From Terriglobia bacterium (GTDB taxonomy: Bacteria; Acidobacteriota; UBA6911): a stretch of 64,000 nucleotides of DNA. The stretch's first letter is position 1. Every line of letters begins with the position of its first letter. Of the stretch, positions 34,924 to 45,044 are shown piece by piece. The notes under the pieces were generated by a model that was not told the DNA's origin, did not search any database, and saw only the letters and a list, made by a program, of their open reading frames with translations. The position numbers and the translations under genes were made by a program. Where the stretch lies: assembly GCA_020072565.1 (NCBI GenBank), contig JAIQGI010000016.1, positions 1 to 64,000 of the forward strand, given 5' to 3'.

Positions 34924-37470
34924 TTATTCGGGCCAGAAGTGTTTGGGGTAACGGCGCTGCAGTTGGCGGCGCAGGACCGGGTAGTGGCGTGCCCAGAAGC
35001 CAGGCAGGTCCTGTGTTACCTGCACCGGGCGCCGGTTGGGGGCAAGCAGGTGAACCGTCAAGGGAACGCGTCCCGCGCAGATGGCCGGGGTCGACTTCAT
35101 GCCGACGAAATCCTGCAGAGCCGACTCGATCCATGGTATCCCGCCCGGCTCGTAGTGCACTGGGACCTTGCGGCCGCCCGGCAGCGTGATGCGTTCCGGC
35201 GTTTCCCGCACGAGCAAATCCCTCTGCCTCGATGTCAGCTGCCCGAGCAGAGCATCGATTATGGAGGCCTGGGCAAGCTCCGCCAGGCTGCGCCTGCCGG
35301 CGCAGCATTCCCGGCAGGCGGTGCTGAGCTGAACCTCATCCAGGGCGTGCAGGCTGGAGGCGGGGAAGTGCAGGGCAAGGAGTGCGATGCGAGCCTGCAG
35401 CGCAGCGGCGCGCTCGCCGTCGCCGAAAAGCGCCAGGCCTCGCGCCAGCGCGTTATCGAGGAGCATTTGCGATGCCTGCTCGGACGACGGCGCCGGTCGC
35501 ACGGTCTCTTCGAGCGCAAGTTCCCCGTACAGTGTCCGGCTTAGCTCGTCAACTCTGCCCCCGTGCTGATTCCAGGTCAAAGAGCGCTGCCGGCTGATTT
35601 CGTCCGGAAAAAGCACGGCGAGCCACTCGGGTTCCACCGCCGACGCCAGCCGTATGATCACGCCGGAGCTGTCGCGCGAGCCTTTCCTGCCCGTTCTTTC
35701 TTCAGCGTCCACGGCGACGATGAGCGGCGCCTGGTGGACGACACTGGTGTCGGCCAGCCGGCCGGAGCCCCCGGCCGCGAGCAGGAACTCCCGCGCCGCG
35801 GGAGCGCGCCGCCTGGCGACGCGATCGGGGAATGCAGCCAGAATGCCGATCATGAGGGCTTCTTCGGCATCATGCGCGGGTGCGGCGCTACCGGCACGGC
35901 CGGCAAACCGGCAGAGCTGCCTGCGTGTGCGATCCACCGCTTCGGCCGCGCGTGCATCCAATTCCAGGGTACTCAGGCACCCGGGCTCAAAGCGCGCCTC
36001 CTCTGCCTCTCGGAAGCGTTCGCACAGTTCAAGCAGATCCGAAGGTCCAGTGGTACGAGCCGGCCTCGAGGGCGCGGTGCGGATGAAGTTACTCCGCTCA
36101 TTGAGGCGGATATCCCGTTCTGTGAGCAGAGCGGCCAGCAGGCAGCTTTCTTCCCTCACGCCGCGCCGCTCTCCTTCAACGATAAGTCGTGCCAGGCGCG
36201 GGTGAAGCGGGAAACGCAGCATCTGCCTGCCTGCCGCCGTCAGAGTGCCGCCGGCTTCGAGTGCGCCGAGCCGCACAAGCAGATCTTCAGCTGCCCGCAG
36301 AGCCGTCTCCGCCGGTGGCTCAAACCAGGAGAGGGAACGGATGTCGCGAATGCCAGCGCCGTGCAGCGTCAGGACGGACTCTGCCAGATCGGCGCGCTTG
36401 ATCTCGGGCAGGTCGCGTTCGGGGCGGCACTCGAAATCATGACGCGTGTAGAGGCGCAAGACCCGGCCGTTCTGCGTTCTGCCTGCCCGGCCGGCCCTCT
36501 GGATGGCCGAGGATTTGCTCACCTTGCTGAGGGAGAGCACCGGCAGGCCGCTCCACGCCGAGTACCCTGCCACCCGGGCGAGCCCGGAATCGATTACGGC
36601 GGCGATTCCCGGGATCGTTACCGAGGTCTCCGCGACATTGGTGGCGAGAATAAGTTTTCGCTGCGGGGCGGGCTGTACCGCACGGGATTGGGCAGCGGCG
36701 GGAAGATCCCCGTGGAGGGGAAGAACCAGCAAATCCGACCTGGCAGCGCAGCGTCCGCATGCTTCGGCTGCCAGGCGAATCTCCGCCGCACCCGGCAGGA
36801 AGACCAGGACATCGCCGGCGAGGCTTTCTTTGAGCAGCTTGGACGCCGCTTCTGCGACTTTCTCGTGCAACGCTTGTTGGCGCTCACGCTCTTCATACTC
36901 CAAGGTCACATCGAAGCGTGTGCCCTCGGATGTGAGGACCGGCACCCCCCCGAGAAAGTCGGCGATCGGCGCGGCATCGAGCGTGGCTGACATGACGAGG
37001 AGCTTCAGATCCGGGCGGCTTCCGCCCTGGAGCCGTCGCAGAAACGCGAGGGCAAGATCGGTGGTAAGGTGGCGTTCATGAAACTCGTCGACTATGACGA
37101 CGGATACGCCCGTCAGAAGAGGATCCTGCACGATCCGGCGGGTGAGAATTCCCTCGGTGAGGAAGCGGATGCGGGTCCTGGGGCCGGCGACGTTCTCAAA
37201 CCGGATGGAAAAGCCGACGGTCTCGCCCAACCGTTCTCCAAACTCGGTCGCGACGCGCGCTGCAGCCAGCCGGGCGGCAAGGCGCCTCGGCTCCAGGATC
37301 AGAATCTCCCCGGCGTCTGCGAATCCCGCGTCGTGCAGCGCGCGCGGCACCCGCGTGGTTTTGCCCGCCCCGGGCGGAGCGCACACAATCAGACCGCCGG
37401 AGGACCTCAGCACCGCCACAATATCGGGCAGTGCCCCATCAATGGGTAACGCTTCCAGCCCGGGATTCAT
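34924..37470 (-). CDS. hrpB: DEAH-box ATP-dependent RNA helicase HrpB
   Basis: The 848-residue product covers the whole HrpB architecture: DEAH helicase core with Walker A APPGAGKTT (31-39) and DEFH box (VVIVDEFHERHLTTD), SAT motif VMSATLD, and QRAGRAGR motif VI. The helicase-associated domain and the HrpB-specific C-terminus (DLPGFWARHYPVLRRQLQRRYPKHFWPE) follow. The normal box is DEAH; DEFH is usual for HrpB. It unwinds RNA using ATP; the cellular targets are poorly known. It stands alone between the CocE gene and noncoding DNA. Confidence 0.95.
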   Translation of the reverse strand: MNPGLEALPIDGALPDIVAVLRSSGGLIVCAPPGAGKTTRVPRALHDAGFADAGEILILEPRRLAARLAAARVATEFGERLGETVGFSIRFENVAGPRTRIRFLTEGILTRRIVQDPLLTGVSVVIVDEFHERHLTTDLALAFLRRLQGGSRPDLKLLVMSATLDAAPIADFLGGVPVLTSEGTRFDVTLEYEERERQQALHEKVAEAASKLLKESLAGDVLVFLPGAAEIRLAAEACGRCAARSDLLVLPLHGDLPAAAQSRAVQPAPQRKLILATNVAETSVTIPGIAAVIDSGLARVAGYSAWSGLPVLSLSKVSKSSAIQRAGRAGRTQNGRVLRLYTRHDFECRPERDLPEIKRADLAESVLTLHGAGIRDIRSLSWFEPPAETALRAAEDLLVRLGALEAGGTLTAAGRQMLRFPLHPRLARLIVEGERRGVREESCLLAALLTERDIRLNERSNFIRTAPSRPARTTGPSDLLELCERFREAEEARFEPGCLSTLELDARAAEAVDRTRRQLCRFAGRAGSAAPAHDAEEALMIGILAAFPDRVARRRAPAAREFLLAAGGSGRLADTSVVHQAPLIVAVDAEERTGRKGSRDSSGVIIRLASAVEPEWLAVLFPDEISRQRSLTWNQHGGRVDELSRTLYGELALEETVRPAPSSEQASQMLLDNALARGLALFGDGERAAALQARIALLALHFPASSLHALDEVQLSTACRECCAGRRSLAELAQASIIDALLGQLTSRQRDLLVRETPERITLPGGRKVPVHYEPGGIPWIESALQDFVGMKSTPAICAGRVPLTVHLLAPNRRPVQVTQDLPGFWARHYPVLRRQLQRRYPKHFWPE

Positions 37471-37789
37471 GCAGGGGAATCATACTATCAACAGCAGCCG
37501 GCCACGAATGAATTGGATGTGCCTGGTTGCGTCGGGAAAATCTCAACGTAGTCTCTCATGCGCCGGCGCGCACCCCGGGACGCATGAAAATAGGGGCGAT
37601 GTTGGGAGACATGGGGAGGGTCGCGTCTGGCAGCCGCAACCCACGTCGTGGGCGCGGGCAGCCCGACCGCGCTCGGCAGAGTCAACTTTCGGAGCAGAGG
37701 GCGCAGAAAACGCGGAGAGCGGGTATCGACTGGCCGTATTTGCGCCCTCAGCGTCCTCTGCGCTGAAATATTCTGTTTCGGCTGTACCG
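37471..37789. other. Intergenic region with degenerate repeat-like DNA
   Basis: This 319-base gap has no supportable gene. A stretch around 37685-37775 (GGAGCAGAGGGCGCAGAAAA, later CCTCTGCGCTGAAATATTC) has partly complementary halves and resembles common bacterial interspersed repeats. Confidence 0.4.
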
Positions 37790-38131
37790 CTATTTGGGAG
37801 CGATTGCTGCGGCCTTGCGCAACAATCTCCTCAGTTCGTGCATCTGGTGCCTGAGGGTCTTGAGTTGTGCGTGATCGTGGGCTTCCAGTGCTGCGTCCCG
37901 TTTCTTTTTCAGCTCTTTCATCTGCGACTTGACTTTCCCCTTGTCAAGAGCCGTTGCCTTGACTTTCTTGTGCACATGCATATCGATGTTGAGAGCCTTG
38001 CACAGGGCGGCCAGCAGATGCTCCTTGTTCAACTGGGTGTAACCCTGCACTGCTTCGTGCTTGATTTCCGCGGCAATCTCACGAAGTTCCGCAACCGTCT
38101 TTTCCTTGAGTTGTTCATAGGTAAAAGCCAT
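37790..38131 (-). CDS. Small Rho_N/SAP-like, coiled-coil protein
   Basis: The 113-residue product begins with a helical domain similar to the Rho N-terminal SAP-like fold (TVAELREIAAEI, then YTQLNKEHLLAALCKALNI), which binds nucleic acid. A Lys-rich helix (KVKSQMKELKKKRDAALEAHDHAQLKTLRHQMHELRRLLRK) follows, likely a coiled coil. It is probably a nucleic-acid-binding or condensation factor. The start is the ATG in MAFTYEQLKEKT. It is on the same strand as, and 25 bases after, the M28 peptidase stop. Confidence 0.65.
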   Translation of the reverse strand: MAFTYEQLKEKTVAELREIAAEIKHEAVQGYTQLNKEHLLAALCKALNIDMHVHKKVKATALDKGKVKSQMKELKKKRDAALEAHDHAQLKTLRHQMHELRRLLRKAAAIAPK

Positions 38132-38156
38132 GACCCGGTCTCTCCTTTCCGACGCG

Positions 38157-39935
38157 CTATTGCGGTCCTCCTCCGCTGCGTCCGCCGCGACCGCCCTGGG
38201 CCGAGGGCGGCTTGCGGGGCAGCAGCTCATCGCGATTGGCTGCCAGATAGGCAAATCCCGCGACGATGGTCGCCATTTGCATATTGTCGCGCGGCTGCAG
38301 ACGCTCGTAGGTATCCATGTTGGTGTGATGAACGACCGTGTTGTACTCGATCTCATCCTGAATGAACTGGAAGCCCGGCAGGCCCACGCCGTCAAAATTG
38401 GTGTGGTCTGTGCCGCCTGTGTTCCGGGTGGTGATCGTCGTCATTCCCAGGCTGCGGAACGGTTCGATCCACTCGCGGAAGATCGGAACCACGGTTTCGT
38501 TGCCCTGAGTGTAGATGCCGCGAAGAGCGCCGGTGCCGTTATCAATGTTGAAATAGACCGAGAACTTCGCGTATTCAGGTTTCAGCTCGAGCGGGCCCTG
38601 GGCCCCACCACGGCCGCCGCCACCGCGGCCACCGCCCGCGGGCGCTGCGGCGCCTGCCGGTGCAGGTTGCCTGCTGGCATAGTGAGCCGACACGTACTCG
38701 CGGGAGCCGATCAGGCCCTGTTCCTCGGCTTCCCAGAGTCCTATACGCACGGTGCGGCGCAGCTTGACTCCCGTCGCCTTGAGAATGCGCATGGCCTCCA
38801 TCATGGCCGCCGAGCCGTTGCCGTCGTCGGCCGCGCCGGTCGCGGCGTGCCAGGTATCGAAATGCGCGCCGAGCAGGACGATCTCATCGGCCTTGTCGGT
38901 ACCCGGGATTTCGCCCACGACGTTGAACAGCGGCGGGTCGGGATAGAACGTGTTCCTGATGTCGGCCTCGATGGTGACCGGCATGTCTTTGGCCAGCGTT
39001 CGGGCGATGCGTCCATACTGCTCGGCGGCGATCACTATCGCCGGCAGGGTGGTTGCCGGATCGTTCGTCCGGGTGCCGCTGATCGTGTACATGCCGTGGC
39101 CGCGCGGTGCCGTCGAAATCGTTCCGAGCACTCCCTCCGTGCGGAAGAAATCGTTGCGAACGTTGCCGGCGCCGAATCCTCCCCTGCCGCCTGCGGCCGG
39201 CTGTTGCGGAGCACCTGCGGGCGGGGCGCCGGCGCGTTGTCCCTGTTGTGCTGCCGGCTGGCCGGCAGGGGGAGTGGCGGGTCCGCCCTGTCGCGCCGGG
39301 GTCGCCTGCGCGGGGGCACCCTGCCGTGCGGCACCGGGCGGCGGAACGCCAAACTCGGGTTGGGTCGGCGGCCCCTCCATGGCCGCAAGTTGATCCGGCG
39401 TGAAGCGCTTCGCCGGCGGATCCCACATCGCCGGAACGTCCGGGGCCGGCTGCGTCATGACCCATTTGCCCTTGAGCTTGCCCTTGTATGGAGCCAGGTC
39501 ATCCGCAGTCGTGGCCGTCACGAGCACGACCTCGCCGCTGACCAGCCCGTTGGTACCGGGCGTCCATGCGGTCGGCGTGCCCGGGATCGGAAACTTCTCG
39601 GGCGATATGGCCTGCATGTAGAACTTGTCGTTCGTCCATCCGCGGTCAAACGAATTGCGATTGATCCAGGGCTCCATCTTGACGTTCACCAGGCCCCATT
39701 CTTTCATCTTGCCCATGGCCCACTCCGCGGCCTTCACGATCGTGGGGGAGCCCGTCAGGCGCGGGGCATAGACGTCGGAGAGCCAGCTGTTCAGCTCCAT
39801 TACCTGCGAGCGCTGCATGCCTTCCGCCTTGATCTTGTTGATGTCATCGTAATTGATGTTTTCGTTGGTGGCCAAAAGCGGCAGGGCCAACAGGAGCGCC
39901 GCTGACGCCAGCACGCAAAGACGCTTTGTTCTCAT
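38157..39935 (-). CDS. Secreted M28-family aminopeptidase
   Basis: The 592-residue protein has a signal peptide (CVLASAALLLALPLLA) and an M28 zinc-peptidase core. The zinc/catalytic segments are GAHFDTWHAATGAADDGNG and LWEAEEQGLIGSREYVSAHY, with the late ligand region VVHHTNMDTYERL. An insert of some 60 residues rich in Pro/Ala/Gly/Gln interrupts the PA-like domain (about 185-245), and a second Gly/Arg-rich stretch follows the catalytic core. A GGGAGGAG site precedes the ATG. It digests peptides outside the cell, like several neighbours. Confidence 0.9.
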   Translation of the reverse strand: MRTKRLCVLASAALLLALPLLATNENINYDDINKIKAEGMQRSQVMELNSWLSDVYAPRLTGSPTIVKAAEWAMGKMKEWGLVNVKMEPWINRNSFDRGWTNDKFYMQAISPEKFPIPGTPTAWTPGTNGLVSGEVVLVTATTADDLAPYKGKLKGKWVMTQPAPDVPAMWDPPAKRFTPDQLAAMEGPPTQPEFGVPPPGAARQGAPAQATPARQGGPATPPAGQPAAQQGQRAGAPPAGAPQQPAAGGRGGFGAGNVRNDFFRTEGVLGTISTAPRGHGMYTISGTRTNDPATTLPAIVIAAEQYGRIARTLAKDMPVTIEADIRNTFYPDPPLFNVVGEIPGTDKADEIVLLGAHFDTWHAATGAADDGNGSAAMMEAMRILKATGVKLRRTVRIGLWEAEEQGLIGSREYVSAHYASRQPAPAGAAAPAGGGRGGGGRGGAQGPLELKPEYAKFSVYFNIDNGTGALRGIYTQGNETVVPIFREWIEPFRSLGMTTITTRNTGGTDHTNFDGVGLPGFQFIQDEIEYNTVVHHTNMDTYERLQPRDNMQMATIVAGFAYLAANRDELLPRKPPSAQGGRGGRSGGGPQ

Positions 39936-40186
39936 TGACTCATCTCCTCCCGGGGCGGACAGGGAAAGGGTCCGATTCCCGGAAAATCACCTCAGGACTG
40001 TGCCGGGAATCCAATTCTGATTCCTGGCGTTTCTATCACGGAGGCTCCAGGGGGGCAAGCGAATTTCGGCAGCCGGGGCGGGCATCGAGTGAATTGAACT
40101 GCAAGACGCAGGCAAACGATTCCGTGGGTTTCGTGGTTCTTGTTTTGGCCGCGGCCATGCCGATCCACGCGCGTCACTGTCCGATT

Positions 40187-40819
40187 TCACTTCGCTACGA
40201 GTCTGCGGGCAACCGCGACAGCAACGCTGGCGTTTTCCGCATATCCGTCGGCTCCGATCTGCTCGGCGAACTGCGTAGTGACCGGGGCGCCGCCGATCAT
40301 GATCTTCACTTTGTCCCGGATCCCGGCCTGCTTGAGAGCATCGACCGTGCTCTTCATGCCGGGCATGGTGGTCGTAAGCAGAGCAGAAAGGCCGACGATG
40401 TTGGCACCGGTGGCGTTTACGGCCTCGACGAACCTCTCGGGTGCCACGTCAGCGCCAAGATCCACCACCTCGAACCCGCCCCCTTCGAGAAGCGATGCGA
40501 CGAGGTTCTTCCCGATATCGTGGAGGTCGCCTCGGACTGTGCCGATGACCACCTTTCCGGCTGCCTGCGCGCCTGCGGCGGCCAGCAAGGGGCGCAAGGG
40601 ATCCAGAGCCGCCTTCATGGCACGGGCCGAGAGCAGCAGTTCGGGGACGTAGTATTCCTCGCATTCGAACTTGCGCCCCACTTCGCCCATGGCCGGCACC
40701 ATGTACCGGGAGATGATGTCCATGGGAGGGACTCCGCCCCCCAGGGCTTCGTGAGTGATCGTCGCCGCGGTTTTTGCATCACCTGTGAGGATCGCGTCGT
40801 AGAGTCGCTGCAAGTTCAC
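40187..40819 (-). CDS. Corrinoid (B12-binding) protein of methyltransferase systems
   Basis: The 210-residue protein has the four-helix cap (about 1-85) and the cobalamin-binding Rossmann domain with GTVRGDLHDIGKNLV (DxHxxG, about 95-110) and GGAPVTTQFAEQIGADGYAENA near the end. Such proteins carry a methyl group between a substrate methyltransferase and a tetrahydrofolate methyltransferase (MtbC/MttC/MtmC-like). The start is GTG with a GGAG site nine bases before. No partner methyltransferase or reactivator lies beside it, so its substrate cannot be inferred. Confidence 0.9.
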   Translation of the reverse strand: MNLQRLYDAILTGDAKTAATITHEALGGGVPPMDIISRYMVPAMGEVGRKFECEEYYVPELLLSARAMKAALDPLRPLLAAAGAQAAGKVVIGTVRGDLHDIGKNLVASLLEGGGFEVVDLGADVAPERFVEAVNATGANIVGLSALLTTTMPGMKSTVDALKQAGIRDKVKIMIGGAPVTTQFAEQIGADGYAENASVAVAVARRLVAK

Positions 40820-40845
40820 GGTCCTGCTCCTTTAGCCGCCAGGGC

Positions 40846-42882
40846 TCATTTGCGTTCCAATGCACGATCGTACATGGCGGCGTAGTTCAGATACTGATTC
40901 ACTGCATTGCGCGGATACCTGATCTGCACCTTGGTCACCCGGCCGCCGGCGTCTATTTCCGCAGTAAGCTCGGGGTTGATGCCGGCCCAGTAGGTAGGCA
41001 AGTCTAGCTTCTTGAACCGGGCCACAACCTGATCGCGCAACGCCGGATTGAAATGCACCCCATATTTGTCCACGAGTGCCTTGATGGCGCTGTAATCGCC
41101 TTCAGCCTTGATGCGCATGAGCTCGGCCAACAGCCTTCCCACTCCCTCGCGCATCTTTTGATAGTCCTTTACTTGCACGTAGGTCTTGCCGTTGCGGTCG
41201 ATCATTGCGATGGCGCCGGTCTTGTCCATGATGTAGTTGGCGATCAGGGCGCGGTCGCGCTGATGGTCTTCTTCGATGGTAGCCCCGCGCGGAATCCGCC
41301 GGAGTTGCGTGAGAACAACGAGGGCTGCGGTGTCGTACATCGACCTGGCTTCCTCTTCCTGGTTTGGGACCAGCCCCAGATCCTTCAGTTTCGGATCCCA
41401 GGCGTTCCAGAGCGCCATCAGGTCGGCGCGCGCCTCCTCCAGGGTGGAGAAGTATTCCTTCAGGTAAGGCTCGGAGCCGCCCTTCAGGCGGTCGCTCAGC
41501 TTGCCCGAGCCGTGACCGATCACTTCGTGCATCGCAGTCATCAGGTCATCCGCCTGATCACCGTACTTTTTTGCGCGCTCAATGACCTCGGGGCCGGACC
41601 CGAATTCTTCAATCGATTTGGAACCGGCGGCATCGTTCAGCGCGCGGCTCGAAGCGGTGAACAGGAAGTTCTTGGTGCCGTACTTCTCGTGAATTTCGTT
41701 CTCGTTGGGGAGGTTGTCGCCAATGGTGCTGACCTGGAAATCACCCGTTTCGATCAGCGTCTCGACTGCCTTCACCACCGGGGCCTTGAATGCCTGTTTC
41801 TTGTATTTTGCGTCCCAAGGCGCCTTCTCTTCGAAATACGCGGCATTCTGCGCCAGTTTCGCCATTGCATCCGACACCGGCTTGTCGGTGATGGAGACGA
41901 AGCTCTGCGAGCTCCCCTTCATGCCGTTGGCGTCGCGATAGATCTCGATGAAGCCGTTGGCAAAATCTACAGTCGCGTTGTTCTGAACCCATGCCGAACC
42001 GAATTTCAGCCAGTCGTTGAAGTCGCCGGTTTGATAAAATCGGATCAAAGCGGAAATCACAATGGCCTGCTGCAGATCGGCCGCCGCACGCGCTTTTTCC
42101 AGGCAGGCGATCGCTTTCTTCAGATAGGTCGCGTACAGGCCGGGAAGTATCTTCCCGTCCGGAGTGCCCGCGCGGTAGACCTCCTCGCGCAGCTTGCCGT
42201 CGGGACCTTTAATCACGCGCGAATTTAATGGGTGCTGGCCGTGGAAATCCTTCAAGTCGGCCAGCGTGACCCCCTGGTAGAAGGTGTTCGAACCGGCCTG
42301 GATGATGTCTTTGCCCCCCTGCGGGCTTTTTGCGGTAATCATCGGCTCGAAATTGGCGTCGAAGAAGGCAGGCCTGAGCTGTTCGAGTTCCCGATCCAGC
42401 ACGGCGGGTGTCGGCAGCGGCGGCAGGTCGGCATAGGAAGTCTTCAGAGCGCCGTTCTTCTGCGCCGTAAGCGCGGCCTGCCGCAGTTCATCGAACGTAA
42501 ACGCCGGCAGGAATTTTTGCGCGGTCATCTCGTTGTGGTTGCCGCGGTTGGCCCAGAAGAGCTTGGCGAAGTCGGTGATCCTGCCCATCACCTTGGGATC
42601 GATACTTTGGGGATGGCCGACGATTTCCTCGAGCAGGCGCTTCTGCTGCAATCCAAAACGCGACAGTTGATCATAGATGATCGGATCGATGGCGATCGAC
42701 GCCTGGGTCAGCCAGTAGGCCAACTGCTGCTGGCGCGGTTCCAGCGCTCTAAAGCTCTCAGCCTGCAGATGGATGAAGCCGGTGTCGCCGACGCGATCGA
42801 CAAGAATTGGATTTTTCTCCTGCGGCACAGCCTGCACCAGCAGAAACAATATCGCGACCGACAGCAAAACTGCACTTTTCAT
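40846..42882 (-). CDS. Secreted M49-family (dipeptidyl-peptidase III-like) metallopeptidase
   Basis: The 678-residue protein has an N-terminal signal (SAVLLSVAILFLLVQAV) and an M49-type zinc motif HEVIGH near residue 450 (AMHEVIGHGSGKL), with the second motif EEARADL about 30 residues later. Length and motif order match dipeptidyl-peptidase III. A secreted DPP III is less common than the cytosolic form and fits the extracellular peptidase set here. A GAGAGAGG site precedes the ATG. It is convergent with none and co-oriented with the corrinoid gene. Confidence 0.88.
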   Translation of the reverse strand: MKSAVLLSVAILFLLVQAVPQEKNPILVDRVGDTGFIHLQAESFRALEPRQQQLAYWLTQASIAIDPIIYDQLSRFGLQQKRLLEEIVGHPQSIDPKVMGRITDFAKLFWANRGNHNEMTAQKFLPAFTFDELRQAALTAQKNGALKTSYADLPPLPTPAVLDRELEQLRPAFFDANFEPMITAKSPQGGKDIIQAGSNTFYQGVTLADLKDFHGQHPLNSRVIKGPDGKLREEVYRAGTPDGKILPGLYATYLKKAIACLEKARAAADLQQAIVISALIRFYQTGDFNDWLKFGSAWVQNNATVDFANGFIEIYRDANGMKGSSQSFVSITDKPVSDAMAKLAQNAAYFEEKAPWDAKYKKQAFKAPVVKAVETLIETGDFQVSTIGDNLPNENEIHEKYGTKNFLFTASSRALNDAAGSKSIEEFGSGPEVIERAKKYGDQADDLMTAMHEVIGHGSGKLSDRLKGGSEPYLKEYFSTLEEARADLMALWNAWDPKLKDLGLVPNQEEEARSMYDTAALVVLTQLRRIPRGATIEEDHQRDRALIANYIMDKTGAIAMIDRNGKTYVQVKDYQKMREGVGRLLAELMRIKAEGDYSAIKALVDKYGVHFNPALRDQVVARFKKLDLPTYWAGINPELTAEIDAGGRVTKVQIRYPRNAVNQYLNYAAMYDRALERK

Positions 42883-43001
42883 AACACCTCTCTCGTTTCA
42901 AGACGGACAGGATTGAAATATACCCCAGTAACCACTCTGCAGGATACCCGATCCTGACAGGTCTCATCGCAGCCGGCTGAAGTGTTTGGCGGGCGCTTGG
43001 G

Positions 43002-45044
43002 TCAGGGAGATGCTGTGTGCCGGGCAAGATAGGATGCCAGCCCATCCCTTTCCAGGATCTGCTGTGCCTCCTCCCAACTCACGCGGCCCTGTCGCTTCAG
43101 CGCCTCAACGATCCGGATAATGCTCAGTGCCACTTCCGCCGTTTGCCCCATCCCGCGAGATTTGACGAAATCGACGGCATCCATCAACACTGCGTTTGCT
43201 TCCGCAAACGTGATCGTTGAGTCGGCTCCCTGCCCGACGCTCCACGCAGGCCCGCGTAGGATGTCATTGACATGCGAGAGAATCAGATAGGTAGCCCTGC
43301 CGATGAGCTTGAGGTTGCTCGGGCTGACGCTGGTCATGGTGTTTCCAATGACGCGGCCCAGCGAGGCCATGATTGCAGTGGAATGGGCGTTGAGAAGGAT
43401 CTTCAGCGCAATCTGGCGGCGCAACCCGAGAGGGTCCGACGGAAAATCGAGTGCCAACGGCACCCAGACGTCCTCGGCTTTCATCAGAGGTTTGATTGAG
43501 TTGCCGAGCCTCTCCAGGTCGCGCGCCCCGGAGACGGTCAATGCGGCTATCGAACCGCCACGATCATGAAAAAGCCTGATGAAGGCCCGAAGGCCGGAAT
43601 CGGGATCGTCAAGACTGCGCGTTTCGTCATCGATCAGGACCAGGACTCCCAAATCGCCACGCCCTGGACCTCTGCGTTCGATGTTGGCCATGGAAAAAGA
43701 GAAGTCGTATGAAAATTCCTGATCGTTGCCGGCGCTAGTAAGGCTGCGAAGGGCTGCCTCACGCAGGTAGGGGTCTGCAACGTGTGTTTCAAAGGCAGGC
43801 CCGTACAGGAGGGGATCGAGGCCGCGGAATGGGCGTCCCAAAAAGTTGCACCAGGCGGCATGGAGATCGGAGGCTTCCGTCCATACCTGCACCCAGCAGC
43901 GACGCTCCGGATCCTCGACTCTATCCAACGGATACAGACGGAATGTGGGGCTCCGCTCCGTACTGTCAATGAAGACCGTGATCAAGGCCCGGTTGGCCAG
44001 ATAGGTGGAGAAATGATTTCCCCGGTATGTGCGAGTCTCGAGATCGGTGAATTGCGCCAGGCTGTTTGCACGGGACTCGACTGCGCTCCTGACGGTCTCG
44101 AAGTCCGCCAGCCGGACGCGCAGCTCGGATGCCGCGCCGAAATCCAAATCACCCATTTCATCCGGATCGAGACAACTCTCCAGGATCTGCGCAAGCGCCT
44201 GTTCGAGGATGGCTCCGAGTACAAAGGTTTCGATCGTGGTAGCCTGCATTCTTGTGGAACCGGTGATGCTCTGCGGGCCGGTAGTCAAGTCGATATGGGT
44301 GATTGCCGGATTGTTGAGCACGGAGGCGCTGCGATCGAAAGGGAGCAGAACATCGATGGGGTTGTTGCATACAAAATACAGGTGGTTTCGTGCCTCCTCG
44401 ATCGTTATTCCCTCGATTGGGCCATACTGATCCAGCGCCGCGAGAATCGTGCCGATCACCGAGGAGGTCTCGCCCCCTTCGGTCACACAGATCACCACGT
44501 CCCCTCGCCGGATGCCGTGGTCCCGCAACTGCAGGCTGCCGATCAACTGCAGATCTTCGAAGCCCTCCAGAGAACTGACCAGGGCCCGGTCGCCACCTGT
44601 CATTTCGCCTATCAAAGTGTCTTCAATGCCGTCACCGACGCGGGAACGCAGCTTTTGCCACAAGGGATGCTCTTTCGTCCGTTTCCAGAACGGCCGCCAG
44701 AAAGTGCTCTCCACTTGTTTGGCCAGGCGGCCGGTCGCACCGCAGCCATACACATAGATCTTGTGGCCGTGTAAGACCGCCTTTGCGATGGCTTCTACGG
44801 CTTGCTCCAAAAGAGCCGGGTCAATCTCCAGTTGCCTGATTCGTTCGGAAACGTCCCGATCCACCGAAAAGAGCATGTGCAAACCCGCTACCGTATCCGA
44901 CTGAAGTACAAAACTCAGGTTCCAGGTTTTCGGGTGCCGCTGCTCGGTTAGGAGGCTGAAGAGGTGAAATTGTTTCCTGTTTTCGACATAGTCGATCGAC
45001 AAAGGGGCCGGCTCGAGTTCGAGAAGATCGAGGAGTTGCGACAT
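43002..45044 (-). CDS. Two-domain SIS protein, MurQ/GCKR-like
   Basis: The 680-residue product contains a sugar-isomerase (SIS) domain near residues 90-290 (KIYVYGCGATGRLAKQVES, DVVICVTEGGETSSVIGTI and the MurQ-type segment ITGSTRMQATTIETFVLGA). A second, less clear SIS-like domain runs at about 430-640 (LGVLVLIDDETRSL, LKILLNAHSTAIMASLGRV). This two-SIS layout recalls eukaryotic glucokinase regulatory protein. MurQ cleaves the lactyl ether of MurNAc-6-phosphate; this protein may act on, or sense, amino-sugar phosphates. MurQ alone is about 300 residues, so an enzymatic role is not certain. Confidence 0.8.
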   Translation of the reverse strand: MSQLLDLLELEPAPLSIDYVENRKQFHLFSLLTEQRHPKTWNLSFVLQSDTVAGLHMLFSVDRDVSERIRQLEIDPALLEQAVEAIAKAVLHGHKIYVYGCGATGRLAKQVESTFWRPFWKRTKEHPLWQKLRSRVGDGIEDTLIGEMTGGDRALVSSLEGFEDLQLIGSLQLRDHGIRRGDVVICVTEGGETSSVIGTILAALDQYGPIEGITIEEARNHLYFVCNNPIDVLLPFDRSASVLNNPAITHIDLTTGPQSITGSTRMQATTIETFVLGAILEQALAQILESCLDPDEMGDLDFGAASELRVRLADFETVRSAVESRANSLAQFTDLETRTYRGNHFSTYLANRALITVFIDSTERSPTFRLYPLDRVEDPERRCWVQVWTEASDLHAAWCNFLGRPFRGLDPLLYGPAFETHVADPYLREAALRSLTSAGNDQEFSYDFSFSMANIERRGPGRGDLGVLVLIDDETRSLDDPDSGLRAFIRLFHDRGGSIAALTVSGARDLERLGNSIKPLMKAEDVWVPLALDFPSDPLGLRRQIALKILLNAHSTAIMASLGRVIGNTMTSVSPSNLKLIGRATYLILSHVNDILRGPAWSVGQGADSTITFAEANAVLMDAVDFVKSRGMGQTAEVALSIIRIVEALKRQGRVSWEEAQQILERDGLASYLARHTASP

